From JAFGKK01 sp049684495 (GTDB taxonomy: Bacteria > Chloroflexota > Anaerolineae > Anaerolineales > RBG-16-64-43), in the NCBI GenBank assembly GCA_049684495.1, contig JBAVFZ010000306.1, forward strand, positions 1-12,307: DNA of 12,307 nt. Reading direction: 5' to 3'. Of this stretch, positions 6,535 to 12,307 are shown in pieces. Numbering within the stretch: position 1 is the stretch's first letter; every line of letters begins with the position of its first letter. The position numbers were made by a program, and so were the translations under genes. Below the pieces are notes generated by a model, which saw only the letters and a program-made list of their open reading frames with translations, did no database searches and was not told the DNA's origin.

Positions 6535-7365
6535 ATGAGCGTGCGCGAGATCCAAGCCAAGAGCATCCTTCAAAAAAGCGGCCTGCCGGGAATCGACTAC
6601 GTGATCAACCCGTATACCGGCTGCGTGCACGGGTGCGTCTACTGCTACGCCCGCTTCATGAAACGCTTTACCAACCACCCCGAGCCGTGGGGATCGTTCC
6701 TGGATGCGAAGGTGAACGCGCCGGAACTCCTCGCGCGGCTGCTGGCTCGGCGGCGGGCCCCGCTCCGCGAATGCGTTTTCCTCTCCAGCGTGACCGATCC
6801 GTACCAGGCGCCGGAGAAGAAATATGAACTGACGCGCAGGCTGCTCGAGGTGCTGGCGCAGTACGATGTGCCGGTTTCGATCCTGACCAAATCCGAACTG
6901 GTCCTGCGCGATGCGGATATCCTCGGCCGGTTTTCCGACGCCGGGGTCGGCATGAGTTTCGGCGTGGCGGACGACGGGTGGTCCCTGCTGCTCGAGCCCC
7001 GCGCGTCGCCGCCCTCGCGGCGGGTGGCGGCGCTGCGCGCGCTCCACGAACGCGGGATCGAAACATCCGCCTTCGTCAGCCCGTTTATACCGGGGGTATC
7101 AAACATCCATCACATCGTCGACGCGCTGGCCGGCGCGGTGGACGAATTCGGCGTCGAGGCGATCAACACCCGGGCCGGAACCTGGGCGGCGACGCTGGCC
7201 GTGATCGCCCGGCGCGACAAAGCCGCCGCGAAGGAAAGCAACCGCCTTGCGTGCGATCCGAAATACTGGCGCACGCTGGAGGCGGAAACCCGGCAGCTCG
7301 CCGCGCAGGCCGGGATGGAGCTGACGGGATTTTTCCATCACCGGGACGCGGCGGGGCGGGAATGA
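6535..7365 (+). CDS. Radical SAM protein of the SplB-like (COG1533) group
   Basis: This 276-residue enzyme carries the radical SAM cluster motif as GCVHGCVYCYARF, with Cys30, Cys34 and Cys37 binding the [4Fe-4S] cluster that cleaves S-adenosylmethionine. The preceding NPYTGC and following FLSSVTDPYQ, KYELTRRLLEVL and VSILTKS segments match the spore-photoproduct-lyase-like family of the Rv2578c type, which is widespread in non-sporulating bacteria and has no settled substrate. Only two other cysteines exist (80 and 240); I cannot align either with the H-donor cysteine of true spore photoproduct lyase, so that activity should not be assumed. GAGG lies seven bases before the ATG. The stop codon lies inside the first copy of a direct repeat that opens the downstream spacer, so the last residues may have been changed by that repeat. 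It appears to be a single-gene unit. Confidence 0.88.
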   Translation: MSVREIQAKSILQKSGLPGIDYVINPYTGCVHGCVYCYARFMKRFTNHPEPWGSFLDAKVNAPELLARLLARRRAPLRECVFLSSVTDPYQAPEKKYELTRRLLEVLAQYDVPVSILTKSELVLRDADILGRFSDAGVGMSFGVADDGWSLLLEPRASPPSRRVAALRALHERGIETSAFVSPFIPGVSNIHHIVDALAGAVDEFGVEAINTRAGTWAATLAVIARRDKAAAKESNRLACDPKYWRTLEAETRQLAAQAGMELTGFFHHRDAAGRE

Positions 7366-7545
7366 CGGCCGCCCTAAATCCCATTCATCCAAGGACGTCA
7401 CCCCGGCGCCTGCCCTCGCAAAGCATCCCGGCTCGCCTTTTGTTGTAGAGCCGGGATGAATGCGGAGCGAGGGTGTACTTGCCCGGGGCTTGGATGCCGG
7501 CCAAGTACGCGCCGGCATGACGGCCGCCTCTAATCCCAATCCCTT
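7362..7545. repeat. Composite inverted-repeat element bounded by 12-base direct repeats
   Basis: ATGACGGCCGCC occurs at 7362-7373 and at 7517-7528, each followed by a TAAATCCC or TAATCCC word. Between them lies a perfect ten-base inverted repeat, CATCCCGGCT (7424-7433) and AGCCGGGATG (7449-7458). CATTCATCC (7382-7390) pairs with GGATGAATG (7454-7462) as an alternative, and GTACTTG pairs with CAAGTAC near 7477-7507. The first direct repeat contains the stop codon of the radical SAM gene. The stem at 7424-7458 could also work as a terminator, but it lacks a T-run. Confidence 0.6.
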
Positions 7546-7641
7546 CCCCGTTTATGTTATGGTTATTTCTGCATCTCATAGCCCCTTCCCCTCGGTCCAG
7601 GCGTCCCGGTCAAGCCGGGCCATCCGCAAGGAGAGATCAAA

Positions 7642-8622
7642 ATGTACACTCCCGTCGAATCCCGTTATGAAGCGATGCGCTATAACCGCTGCGGCCGCAG
7701 CGGCCTGAAGCTTCCGGCCGTCTCGCTCGGCTTGTGGCACAACTTCGGCGGCATGGATCCGCGCGAAAACGCGCGCGCGATGATCCGCCGCGCCTTCGAC
7801 CTGGGCATCACCCACTTCGACCTGGCCAACAACTACGGACCGCCGCCCGGCAGCGCCGAGGAAACCTTCGGCCAGGTCCTGAAGAGCGACCTCGCCCCCT
7901 ACCGCGACGAGCTTATCATTTCGACCAAGGCCGGCTGGGGAATGTGGCCGGGGCCGTACGGCGACTTCGGCTCGCGCAAATACCTGATCGCCAGCCTCGA
8001 TCAGAGCCTGCGCCGGATGGGCCTCGAATACGTCGATATCTTCTACCACCACCGGCCGGACCCGCAGACCCCGCTCGAGGAAACGATGGGGGCCCTGGCG
8101 GATATCGTCCGCAGCGGAAAGGCGTTGTACGCCGGGATCTCCAGCTACCAGCCCGAGCCCACGCGCCAGGCGTCGGAAATCCTGCGCGGGATGGGCCGGG
8201 CGTGCGCCATCCATCAGCCTTCCTATAATATGTTTAACCGCTGGGTGGAGGACGGCCTGCTGGACGTCCTCGGCCGGGAGGGGATCGGCTGCATCGTGTT
8301 TTCCCCGCTCGCCCAGGGTCTGCTGACCGACCGCTACTTCGAGGGCATCCCCGCCGACAGCCGTGCCGCCCACAGCATCTTCCTGCGGCCGGAAAATATC
8401 ACCGCCGAGGTGATGGCCAAGGTGACGAAGCTGAACGAAGTCGCCCGGGCGCGCGGCCAGAAACTCTCGCAGATGGCGATCTCCTGGGTCCTGCGGCGCA
8501 AGGAGGTCACCTCGGCCCTGATCGGCGCGAGCAAGATTTCCCAGATCGAAGACGCGGTCGCCGCACTGCAGGCGCCGCCGCTCACAGCGGAGGAGCTGAA
8601 GAAGATCGAGGAGATCCTGTAG
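7642..8622 (+). CDS. yghZ: Aldo/keto reductase, YghZ (L-glyceraldehyde 3-phosphate reductase) type
   Basis: This 326-residue NADPH-dependent reductase is strikingly close to E. coli YghZ/Gpr: shared blocks include LSLGLWHNFG-like residues near 28-36, ITHFDLANNYGPPPGSAEE, STKAGWGMWPGPYG, SRKYLIASLDQSLRRMGLEY and IHQPSYN. The aldo/keto reductase catalytic tetrad is present as Asp60, Tyr65, Lys96 and His137. The C-terminal cofactor loop reads SALIGASKISQIEDAV. The family acts in the cytoplasm on L-glyceraldehyde 3-phosphate and small aldehydes such as methylglyoxal; this specificity is inferred from similarity. It lacks the short C-terminal tail of the E. coli enzyme. AAGGAGAG precedes the ATG. 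The gene stands alone between two repeat-rich spacers. Confidence 0.94.
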   Translation: MYTPVESRYEAMRYNRCGRSGLKLPAVSLGLWHNFGGMDPRENARAMIRRAFDLGITHFDLANNYGPPPGSAEETFGQVLKSDLAPYRDELIISTKAGWGMWPGPYGDFGSRKYLIASLDQSLRRMGLEYVDIFYHHRPDPQTPLEETMGALADIVRSGKALYAGISSYQPEPTRQASEILRGMGRACAIHQPSYNMFNRWVEDGLLDVLGREGIGCIVFSPLAQGLLTDRYFEGIPADSRAAHSIFLRPENITAEVMAKVTKLNEVARARGQKLSQMAISWVLRRKEVTSALIGASKISQIEDAVAALQAPPLTAEELKKIEEIL

Positions 8623-8648
8623 AAGAATTGTGGGCCGCGGCGATATAG

Positions 8649-8795
8649 GACGGCGCTCGCCGTCATTGCGAGCCGCGTTTTCGAGCAAAGCGAGAGCGGC
8701 GCGGCAATCTCCTGTAACAGACAAATCCGGAAGAACGGGAGATTGCTTCGTCGGCCCTGCCGGAAATCCATCCGGCCGCGCCTCCTCGCAATAAC
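8649..8795. repeat. Dispersed palindromic repeat, most complete copy
   Basis: GTCATTGCGAG (8662-8672) opens the element and CTCGCAATAAC (8785-8795), its reverse complement at 10 of 11 positions, closes it. Nested inside, GCAATCTCC (8704-8712) pairs with GGAGATTGC (8738-8746), and GCCGCG (8672-8677) pairs with CGCGGC (8700-8705). A further perfect inverted repeat, GACGGCG-CT-CGCCGTC (8649-8664), abuts the left end. There is no open reading frame of its own. It fills most of the spacer between the reductase and dioxygenase genes. The pattern resembles a non-autonomous MITE- or BIME-like element. Confidence 0.75.
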
Positions 8796-8853
8796 TTCTT
8801 CCACTTTGGCTGGCGCGCTCCTGTTCGTCATCCTCATCGGATTCCCCGCGCCG

Positions 8854-8862
8854 TGTTATTAT
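8854..8862 (+). promoter_or_regulatory. Possible extended -10 promoter for the dioxygenase gene
   Basis: TGTTATTAT contains TATTAT (5/6) preceded by TGT, the extended -10 form, in a locally AT-rich spot just after the repeat element. Transcription would start near 8869 and give a leader of about 19 bases that includes AGGAGGG. The -35 region (TCATCG at 17 bases) is poor. Confidence 0.35.
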
Positions 8863-8887
8863 CCGCAGCCAACAGGAGGGAACCCCT

Positions 8888-9679
8888 ATGACCGCGATAC
8901 ATCCCTCTTCGGCCGGAAAACGCATGCCGGTCGTCTTCATCGGCCACGGGTCGCCGGAGAACGCGCTTGAGGATAACGCGTTCACCCGCAACTGGAAAAG
9001 CCTGGCGGGTTCTATTCCCCGGCCGAAGGCGATCCTCTCCATCTCCGCGCATTGGCTCACCGAGGGAACGGCCGTCACCGGGATGCCGCAGCCGCGTACC
9101 ATCCACGACTTTTACGGGTTCCCCGAGCCGCTGAACCAATACCGCTACCCGGCCGCGGGTTCGCCGGATACCGCCGCCCGAATCGTCCAGACCGTCGCCG
9201 CCGTCCGGGTTCATACGGACGCGGAATGGGGCCTGGACCACGGCACCTGGTCGGTCCTGGCGCAAATGTATCCGCGGGCCGATATCCCCGTGGTGCAGAT
9301 GAGTTTGGATTATTCCCTCCCGCCGGCGCGCCAGTATCAGATCGGGCGCGAGCTGCAGCCCCTGCGCGATCAGGGAATCCTGATCCTCGGCAGCGGCAAC
9401 CTGGTCCACAATCTGATGGCGGTCGATTTCCATGCCGAGCCGTTCCCCTGGGCGCTGGAGTTCGACGGCTTCGTGGAACGGGCGCTTGCGGCCCGGGACG
9501 ACGACGCGCTGATCCGGTACAACCGCGAGCCCTCCGCGCATCTGGCGCATCCGACCTTCGACCACTATCTGCCCCTGCTGTATGTGCTCGGAGCCGGCGG
9601 GCAGGAGCCGCCGCGCCAGTTCAACGGCGGGATCTTCGCCGGCTCGGTGGGGATGCGTTGCGCGGTCTTCGGAGAATGA
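8888..9679 (+). CDS. ygiD: Extradiol dioxygenase, YgiD (4,5-DOPA dioxygenase) type
   Basis: This 263-residue LigB-superfamily protein opens catechol rings between carbons 4 and 5; E. coli YgiD acts on L-DOPA. Length and sequence follow YgiD closely: FIGHGSPENALEDN, LSISAHWLTEG, TIHDFYGFPE, DHGTWSVL, LGSGNLVHN and HYLPLLYVLGA. The metal ligands correspond to His20, His55, His174 and His226, and the catalytic histidine is likely His118 in DHGTW. The family holds zinc or iron depending on the member, so the metal cannot be told from sequence. The physiological substrate is unknown; no DOPA or betalain pathway lies nearby. AGGAGGG precedes the ATG by about eight bases. The next gene starts 61 bases downstream. 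Confidence 0.93.
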   Translation: MTAIHPSSAGKRMPVVFIGHGSPENALEDNAFTRNWKSLAGSIPRPKAILSISAHWLTEGTAVTGMPQPRTIHDFYGFPEPLNQYRYPAAGSPDTAARIVQTVAAVRVHTDAEWGLDHGTWSVLAQMYPRADIPVVQMSLDYSLPPARQYQIGRELQPLRDQGILILGSGNLVHNLMAVDFHAEPFPWALEFDGFVERALAARDDDALIRYNREPSAHLAHPTFDHYLPLLYVLGAGGQEPPRQFNGGIFAGSVGMRCAVFGE

Positions 9680-9740
9680 CCATTCCGTTTGGGAAATTCT
9701 TAAAATCCGGCCGTGCGCCGGAGGCATAAGGAGTTCATCG

Positions 9741-11357
9741 ATGCCCGAACCCCAGGTAAAGAAAGTCGCCTGCCCTTCGTGCGGCGCGCCGCTCCTGTTC
9801 GGCCCCGGCGAGATCACCACGCGCTGCCAATTCTGCCACGCGGTCGTGGAACGGCCCCTGCGCGCCGATCAACCGGCCAACTTAAAATCCGGACCCGCCG
9901 ATTCCCCTCCTTCCCGCCCAAACACCGGTTCTCCGACGGTAAACCCGATCTCGATCTTTTCGTTTCTCGCGCTCGGGCTCGGAGCGGTGGTGGCCGTCGC
10001 GGCGTTCGTGATGGTGATGGTCTTCGCCGATGACGGTGTTTCCACCGGCTCGCGGTTGATTTTCAATGGACCCATCGTCACCCTGCCGACCGACCGGACG
10101 GAAGGCCCGGATTTCATCGCCTTCGCCTACGATATTTCCGCCGACACGAATTTATTCCTCCGCGTGGATCCCGTCGCGGGCAAGGTAATCTGGCGCGGAA
10201 AGGAAATCGAGGATTCCTCCAACCTCCAGGAACTCGTCCTGGGCGACGCCCGGTTCTTCACCGTCGAAGGCTCGGAACTGCACGCTTACCGCCCCGCGGA
10301 CGGGGTCGAACTCTGGCAGGCGCGGCTGTCGGACAAACTCGGTTACTGCCGGGGATGCCTGAGCGCGGAGGGGAACCGCGTGGTCGCCCTGACCCAGGAT
10401 TATGTGATCGAGGCTTTCGATGCCGAAACCGGAACCTCCGCCTGGAAGCGCCGGATGGACGGATACACTCAAGGATTTTCGATCGCCGACGGCGGATTGT
10501 GGGTGATCGATAAAGCCGATGGCGAATTCAGCCTGCTCTTCCTCAACCTTGCCGACGGGACCGTTATGCGGCGGATCACTCCGGATTGCCCCGCGAAGGA
10601 CGGGCCCGGCGGCAGCCGCCTGGATTCGGCGGCGATGTTCCTTCTGGATCCCGCTCCGTCGGTCCGTTCCGCCGACCGTTCGATCTATCTGATGTACGGC
10701 TTCTTTCCGGGCTGCGTGGAACGCTGGGATGCGGCCGCGGCCACGCGCATCTGGCAGGTCGAAGAGGACAAGGGATTTTCACCTTCGCGGGATTTCGCCA
10801 CGCTCTTCACAGAGGATACGTTCTTCTTCGCCTTTAGGAATTTGCTCTGGTCCGCGACGAAAGCCGATGGGCGGTTCCGGACCGTGGCGGACGGCGGGGA
10901 TTACGATCTGGTGCCGCTGGCTTTTGAGCAGGACGTCCTCATCCTGCGGACCAAACGCACGCGCGGAACGACGCAGTTCGGACTGCGCGGATTCGACCCG
11001 GCGGCCGGGGCCATCCTTTGGGATCACCCGATCGAAAACAGCGCGCCGTACGATCCGCCCGACGCCGCCTTCCGCAACGTGGATGAGGACCAGGCGATCT
11101 GGACCTGGCGGATCAGCGGCGGGTTGCTGCACCTGTATGTCTTCCGGGCGAATCCGAATCAATTGGCGTTCCCGGCACTGGATCCGAAGACCGGAAGCCT
11201 CTCCGCCGGGGAGACGCTGGCGTTTCCCTTCGATTCGGATTCGTACTTCGGCCCGGAGATCCTTTACTGGAAGGATCCGATCGTCTGGATTATGGCGGAT
11301 TCCAGGCTGATGGCGATCGACACGTCCGCGGCAGCGGTGAAATATCATTTTCCATAG
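9741..11357 (+). CDS. Zinc-ribbon, single-TM protein with PQQ-like beta-propeller
   Basis: This 538-residue protein starts with a zinc ribbon: CPSC (Cys11, Cys14) and CQFC (Cys29, Cys32), as in short cytoplasmic zinc-finger tails. A Pro/Ser-rich spacer (about 45-68) leads to one membrane segment (about 70-95), so the rest should lie outside. The large remainder carries spaced blade motifs of the PQQ-like/WD-type propeller ending in tryptophan: AGKVIW, DGVELW, TGTSAW, AATRIW and AGAILW. They resemble the tryptophan-docking motif of PQQ enzymes, but no cofactor-binding or catalytic residues were recognised, so a binding or scaffold role (as in BamB) is more likely than dehydrogenase activity. 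I chose the ATG at 9741 because AAGGAG lies seven bases upstream; the open frame reaches back to 9582 inside the previous gene. It is likely co-transcribed with the acetyltransferase 33 bases downstream. Confidence 0.85.
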   Translation: MPEPQVKKVACPSCGAPLLFGPGEITTRCQFCHAVVERPLRADQPANLKSGPADSPPSRPNTGSPTVNPISIFSFLALGLGAVVAVAAFVMVMVFADDGVSTGSRLIFNGPIVTLPTDRTEGPDFIAFAYDISADTNLFLRVDPVAGKVIWRGKEIEDSSNLQELVLGDARFFTVEGSELHAYRPADGVELWQARLSDKLGYCRGCLSAEGNRVVALTQDYVIEAFDAETGTSAWKRRMDGYTQGFSIADGGLWVIDKADGEFSLLFLNLADGTVMRRITPDCPAKDGPGGSRLDSAAMFLLDPAPSVRSADRSIYLMYGFFPGCVERWDAAAATRIWQVEEDKGFSPSRDFATLFTEDTFFFAFRNLLWSATKADGRFRTVADGGDYDLVPLAFEQDVLILRTKRTRGTTQFGLRGFDPAAGAILWDHPIENSAPYDPPDAAFRNVDEDQAIWTWRISGGLLHLYVFRANPNQLAFPALDPKTGSLSAGETLAFPFDSDSYFGPEILYWKDPIVWIMADSRLMAIDTSAAAVKYHFP

Positions 11358-11390
11358 ACGGAACATCCTTCGAAACGGGCATCGCATGCG

Positions 11391-11825
11391 ATGATCACCA
11401 ACCGGATAATCACGACCGCCGATCCGGAATATGAAGCCGAAAAGGATTTGCGCAACCGTGTGCTGCGCCTGCCGCTGGGCCTTGCGCTTTCCGACGCCGA
11501 TATTTTCGGGGAGGACCAGCAAACCCACCTGGTCGCGCTCGACGAGACGGGAACGGTCGTCGGGTGCGTTCTGCTGGTGTTTCCGGGCGATGGGACGGCC
11601 CACATCCGCCAGATGGCGGTCGACGAAATATACCGGGGCCGGGGTGTCGGCGCCGGATTGATCGCATTCGCGGAAAAAACCGCGCATGAGATGGGCATCC
11701 GGAAAATTAACATGCATGCGCGCGTGGTTGCCCGCGGTTTTTACGAGCGGCTGGGGTACCGGGCCGTCTCGGATGTTTTTATCGAAGTGACCATCCCGCA
11801 CATCGGGATGGAGAAGACGCTGTAA
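11391..11825 (+). CDS. GNAT-family N-acetyltransferase
   Basis: This 144-residue protein is a single GNAT domain that transfers an acetyl group from acetyl-CoA to an amine. The acetyl-CoA pyrophosphate loop is seen as RGRGVGAG (82-89) after the strand HIRQMAVDEIY, and the last motif reads ARGFYERLGYRAVSD, with the usual aromatic pair. The opening EAEKDLRNRVLRLPLG and the ending IPHIGMEKTL recall the ElaA/YjcF-like subgroup, whose substrates are mostly unknown. There is no clear ribosome site upstream of the ATG at 11391, and the ATG five bases earlier is out of frame. It follows the propeller gene by 33 bases, so translation may rely on that transcript. Substrate unknown. Confidence 0.88.
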   Translation: MITNRIITTADPEYEAEKDLRNRVLRLPLGLALSDADIFGEDQQTHLVALDETGTVVGCVLLVFPGDGTAHIRQMAVDEIYRGRGVGAGLIAFAEKTAHEMGIRKINMHARVVARGFYERLGYRAVSDVFIEVTIPHIGMEKTL

Positions 11826-11840
11826 GGGGATAGTTCCGAT

Positions 11841-11940
11841 GTCTTTGCGAGGAGCCGCAGCATTACTGCGGCGACGAAGCAATCTCCCCCTTTACAGAAG
11901 GGGATTGTTGTGACGTATCGGCTTCGCCGGGGCTCCTTGA
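11841..11940. repeat. Dispersed palindromic repeat, copy upstream of the GIY-YIG gene
   Basis: The copy opens with GTCTTTGCGAG (11841-11851). It contains two perfect hairpins: GCCGCAG/CTGCGGC (11854-11860 and 11866-11872, five-base loop) and CCCCTT/AAGGGG (11887-11892 and 11898-11903, five-base loop). The inner word GCAATCTCC (11879-11887) is shared with the copy at 8704-8712, and GCTTCGCCGG (11921-11930) with the copy at 6415-6424. The right end is degenerate. It begins 15 bases after the acetyltransferase stop codon and may also end that transcript. Confidence 0.65.
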
Positions 11941-11983
11941 AAATACTTGCCATCCGGTTCGCCTTCAATCCAAGGGGGAATAG

Positions 11984-12280
11984 ATGCCGCGAAGAAAGCA
12001 ATACTATGTATACATTATGACCAACCGATGGAACACCGTCCTTTATATCGGCGTTACCAACGATATTGTTCGTAGAGTAGCGCAGCATAAATCCGGAAAA
12101 GGCAATAGGCTTACTCGCAAGTACAATCTCAACCGGTTGGTGTATATGGAATCATCCGGGGATATCCTGCCTGCTATTCGAAGGGAGAAACAATTGAAAG
12201 CCGGCTCGCGGAAAAAGAAAATTGCATTGATAGAATCAGTCAATCCGGAATGGCGGGATCTCTCGGATGAGGGCTGTTAG
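11984..12280 (+). CDS. Small GIY-YIG endonuclease-domain protein
   Basis: This 98-residue protein is a lone GIY-YIG nuclease domain of the YhbQ/COG2827 type. The motif is YVYIM (8-12) and LYIG (20-23), followed by the conserved Arg30, His35 and the metal-binding Glu69 in RREKQLK, with the closing NPEWRDL segment. All key residues are present, so it should be able to cut DNA; the true target of this subgroup is not established. GGGGGA precedes the ATG by five bases. The gene is visibly more AT-rich than its neighbours (codons such as ATA, TAT and AAA are common), which fits recent acquisition. It is flanked on both sides by copies of the dispersed palindromic repeat. Confidence 0.9.
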   Translation: MPRRKQYYVYIMTNRWNTVLYIGVTNDIVRRVAQHKSGKGNRLTRKYNLNRLVYMESSGDILPAIRREKQLKAGSRKKKIALIESVNPEWRDLSDEGC

Positions 12281-12284
12281 GGGC

Positions 12285-12307
12285 ATTGCTTCGTCGCTTC
12301 GCTCCTC
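12285..12307. repeat. Dispersed palindromic repeat, copy cut by the window edge
   Basis: ATTGCTTCGTCG followed by CTTCGCTCCTC matches the right-arm pattern of the copy at 8743-8790 (ATTGCTTCGTCG to CCTCCTCGCA). It starts a few bases after the stop codon of the GIY-YIG gene. The remainder lies outside the window. Confidence 0.55.

Noticed and set aside
8649..8795. Possible small RNA gene in the spacer after the reductase
   Set aside because: The stem structure is shared by other copies in the window and has no own promoter or T-run terminator, so a dispersed repeat explains it better.
7576..9102. 508-codon minus-strand open frame opposite the reductase and dioxygenase genes
   Set aside because: It spans two well-supported enzymes and the repeat between them, and its product has no recognisable domain.
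9582..9740. N-terminal extension of the zinc-ribbon protein
   Set aside because: It overlaps the end of the dioxygenase gene and has no ribosome site, whereas the ATG at 9741 has AAGGAG and begins directly before the zinc ribbon.
10779..11882. 367-codon minus-strand open frame opposite the propeller and acetyltransferase genes
   Set aside because: The product is Arg/His-rich without motifs and covers two genes with clear domain evidence.

Overview
The window comes from a GC-rich bacterial chromosome. It most resembles Chloroflexota of the Anaerolineae type, but that is inference. The grounds are several lipoproteins with Thr/Pro-rich linkers after a lipobox, an SH3-type surface lipoprotein, a zinc-ribbon/TM/propeller membrane protein, and many short palindromic repeats between genes. 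No rRNA, tRNA, CRISPR array, prophage or transposase gene was seen. I find ten protein genes: one on the minus strand and nine on the plus strand.

Layout. (a) 1-128: fragments of intergenic repeats that run into the 3' end of the first gene. (b) 114-2066, minus strand: a fused TMD-NBD ABC exporter half-transporter with an unusual insert of about 50 residues at the start of its ATPase domain. (c) 2253-6183, plus strand: an envelope block. It holds an SGNH-hydrolase-like lipoprotein with substituted catalytic-block residues, a lipoprotein with a prealbumin-like/SdrD-B-type domain and five cysteine-rich repeats, a strong rho-independent terminator, a lipoprotein with an SH3-type and a carboxypeptidase-regulatory-like domain, and a small four-helix membrane protein. 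(d) 6184-6534: a non-coding stretch of short repeats. (e) 6535-9679: three enzymes separated by repeat-rich spacers. These are a radical SAM protein of the SplB-like group, an aldo/keto reductase very close to E. coli YghZ, and an extradiol dioxygenase very close to E. coli YgiD. (f) 9741-11825: a zinc-ribbon, single-TM, PQQ-like propeller protein, then a closely spaced GNAT acetyltransferase. (g) 11841-12307: a small, more AT-rich GIY-YIG nuclease gene lying between two copies of a palindromic repeat family that also occurs at 6412-6466 and 8649-8795.

How they fit together. The ABC exporter and the lipoprotein block face away from each other across a 186-base spacer and all act at the cell envelope, but no shared pathway can be proved. 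The three middle enzymes look like independently transcribed housekeeping or accessory functions. The most interesting signals are the dispersed inverted-repeat family and its association with the GIY-YIG gene, the changed active-site blocks of the SGNH-like lipoprotein, the insert in the ABC ATPase domain, and the five-unit cysteine-rich array. I saw no clear novel defence or mobile system.
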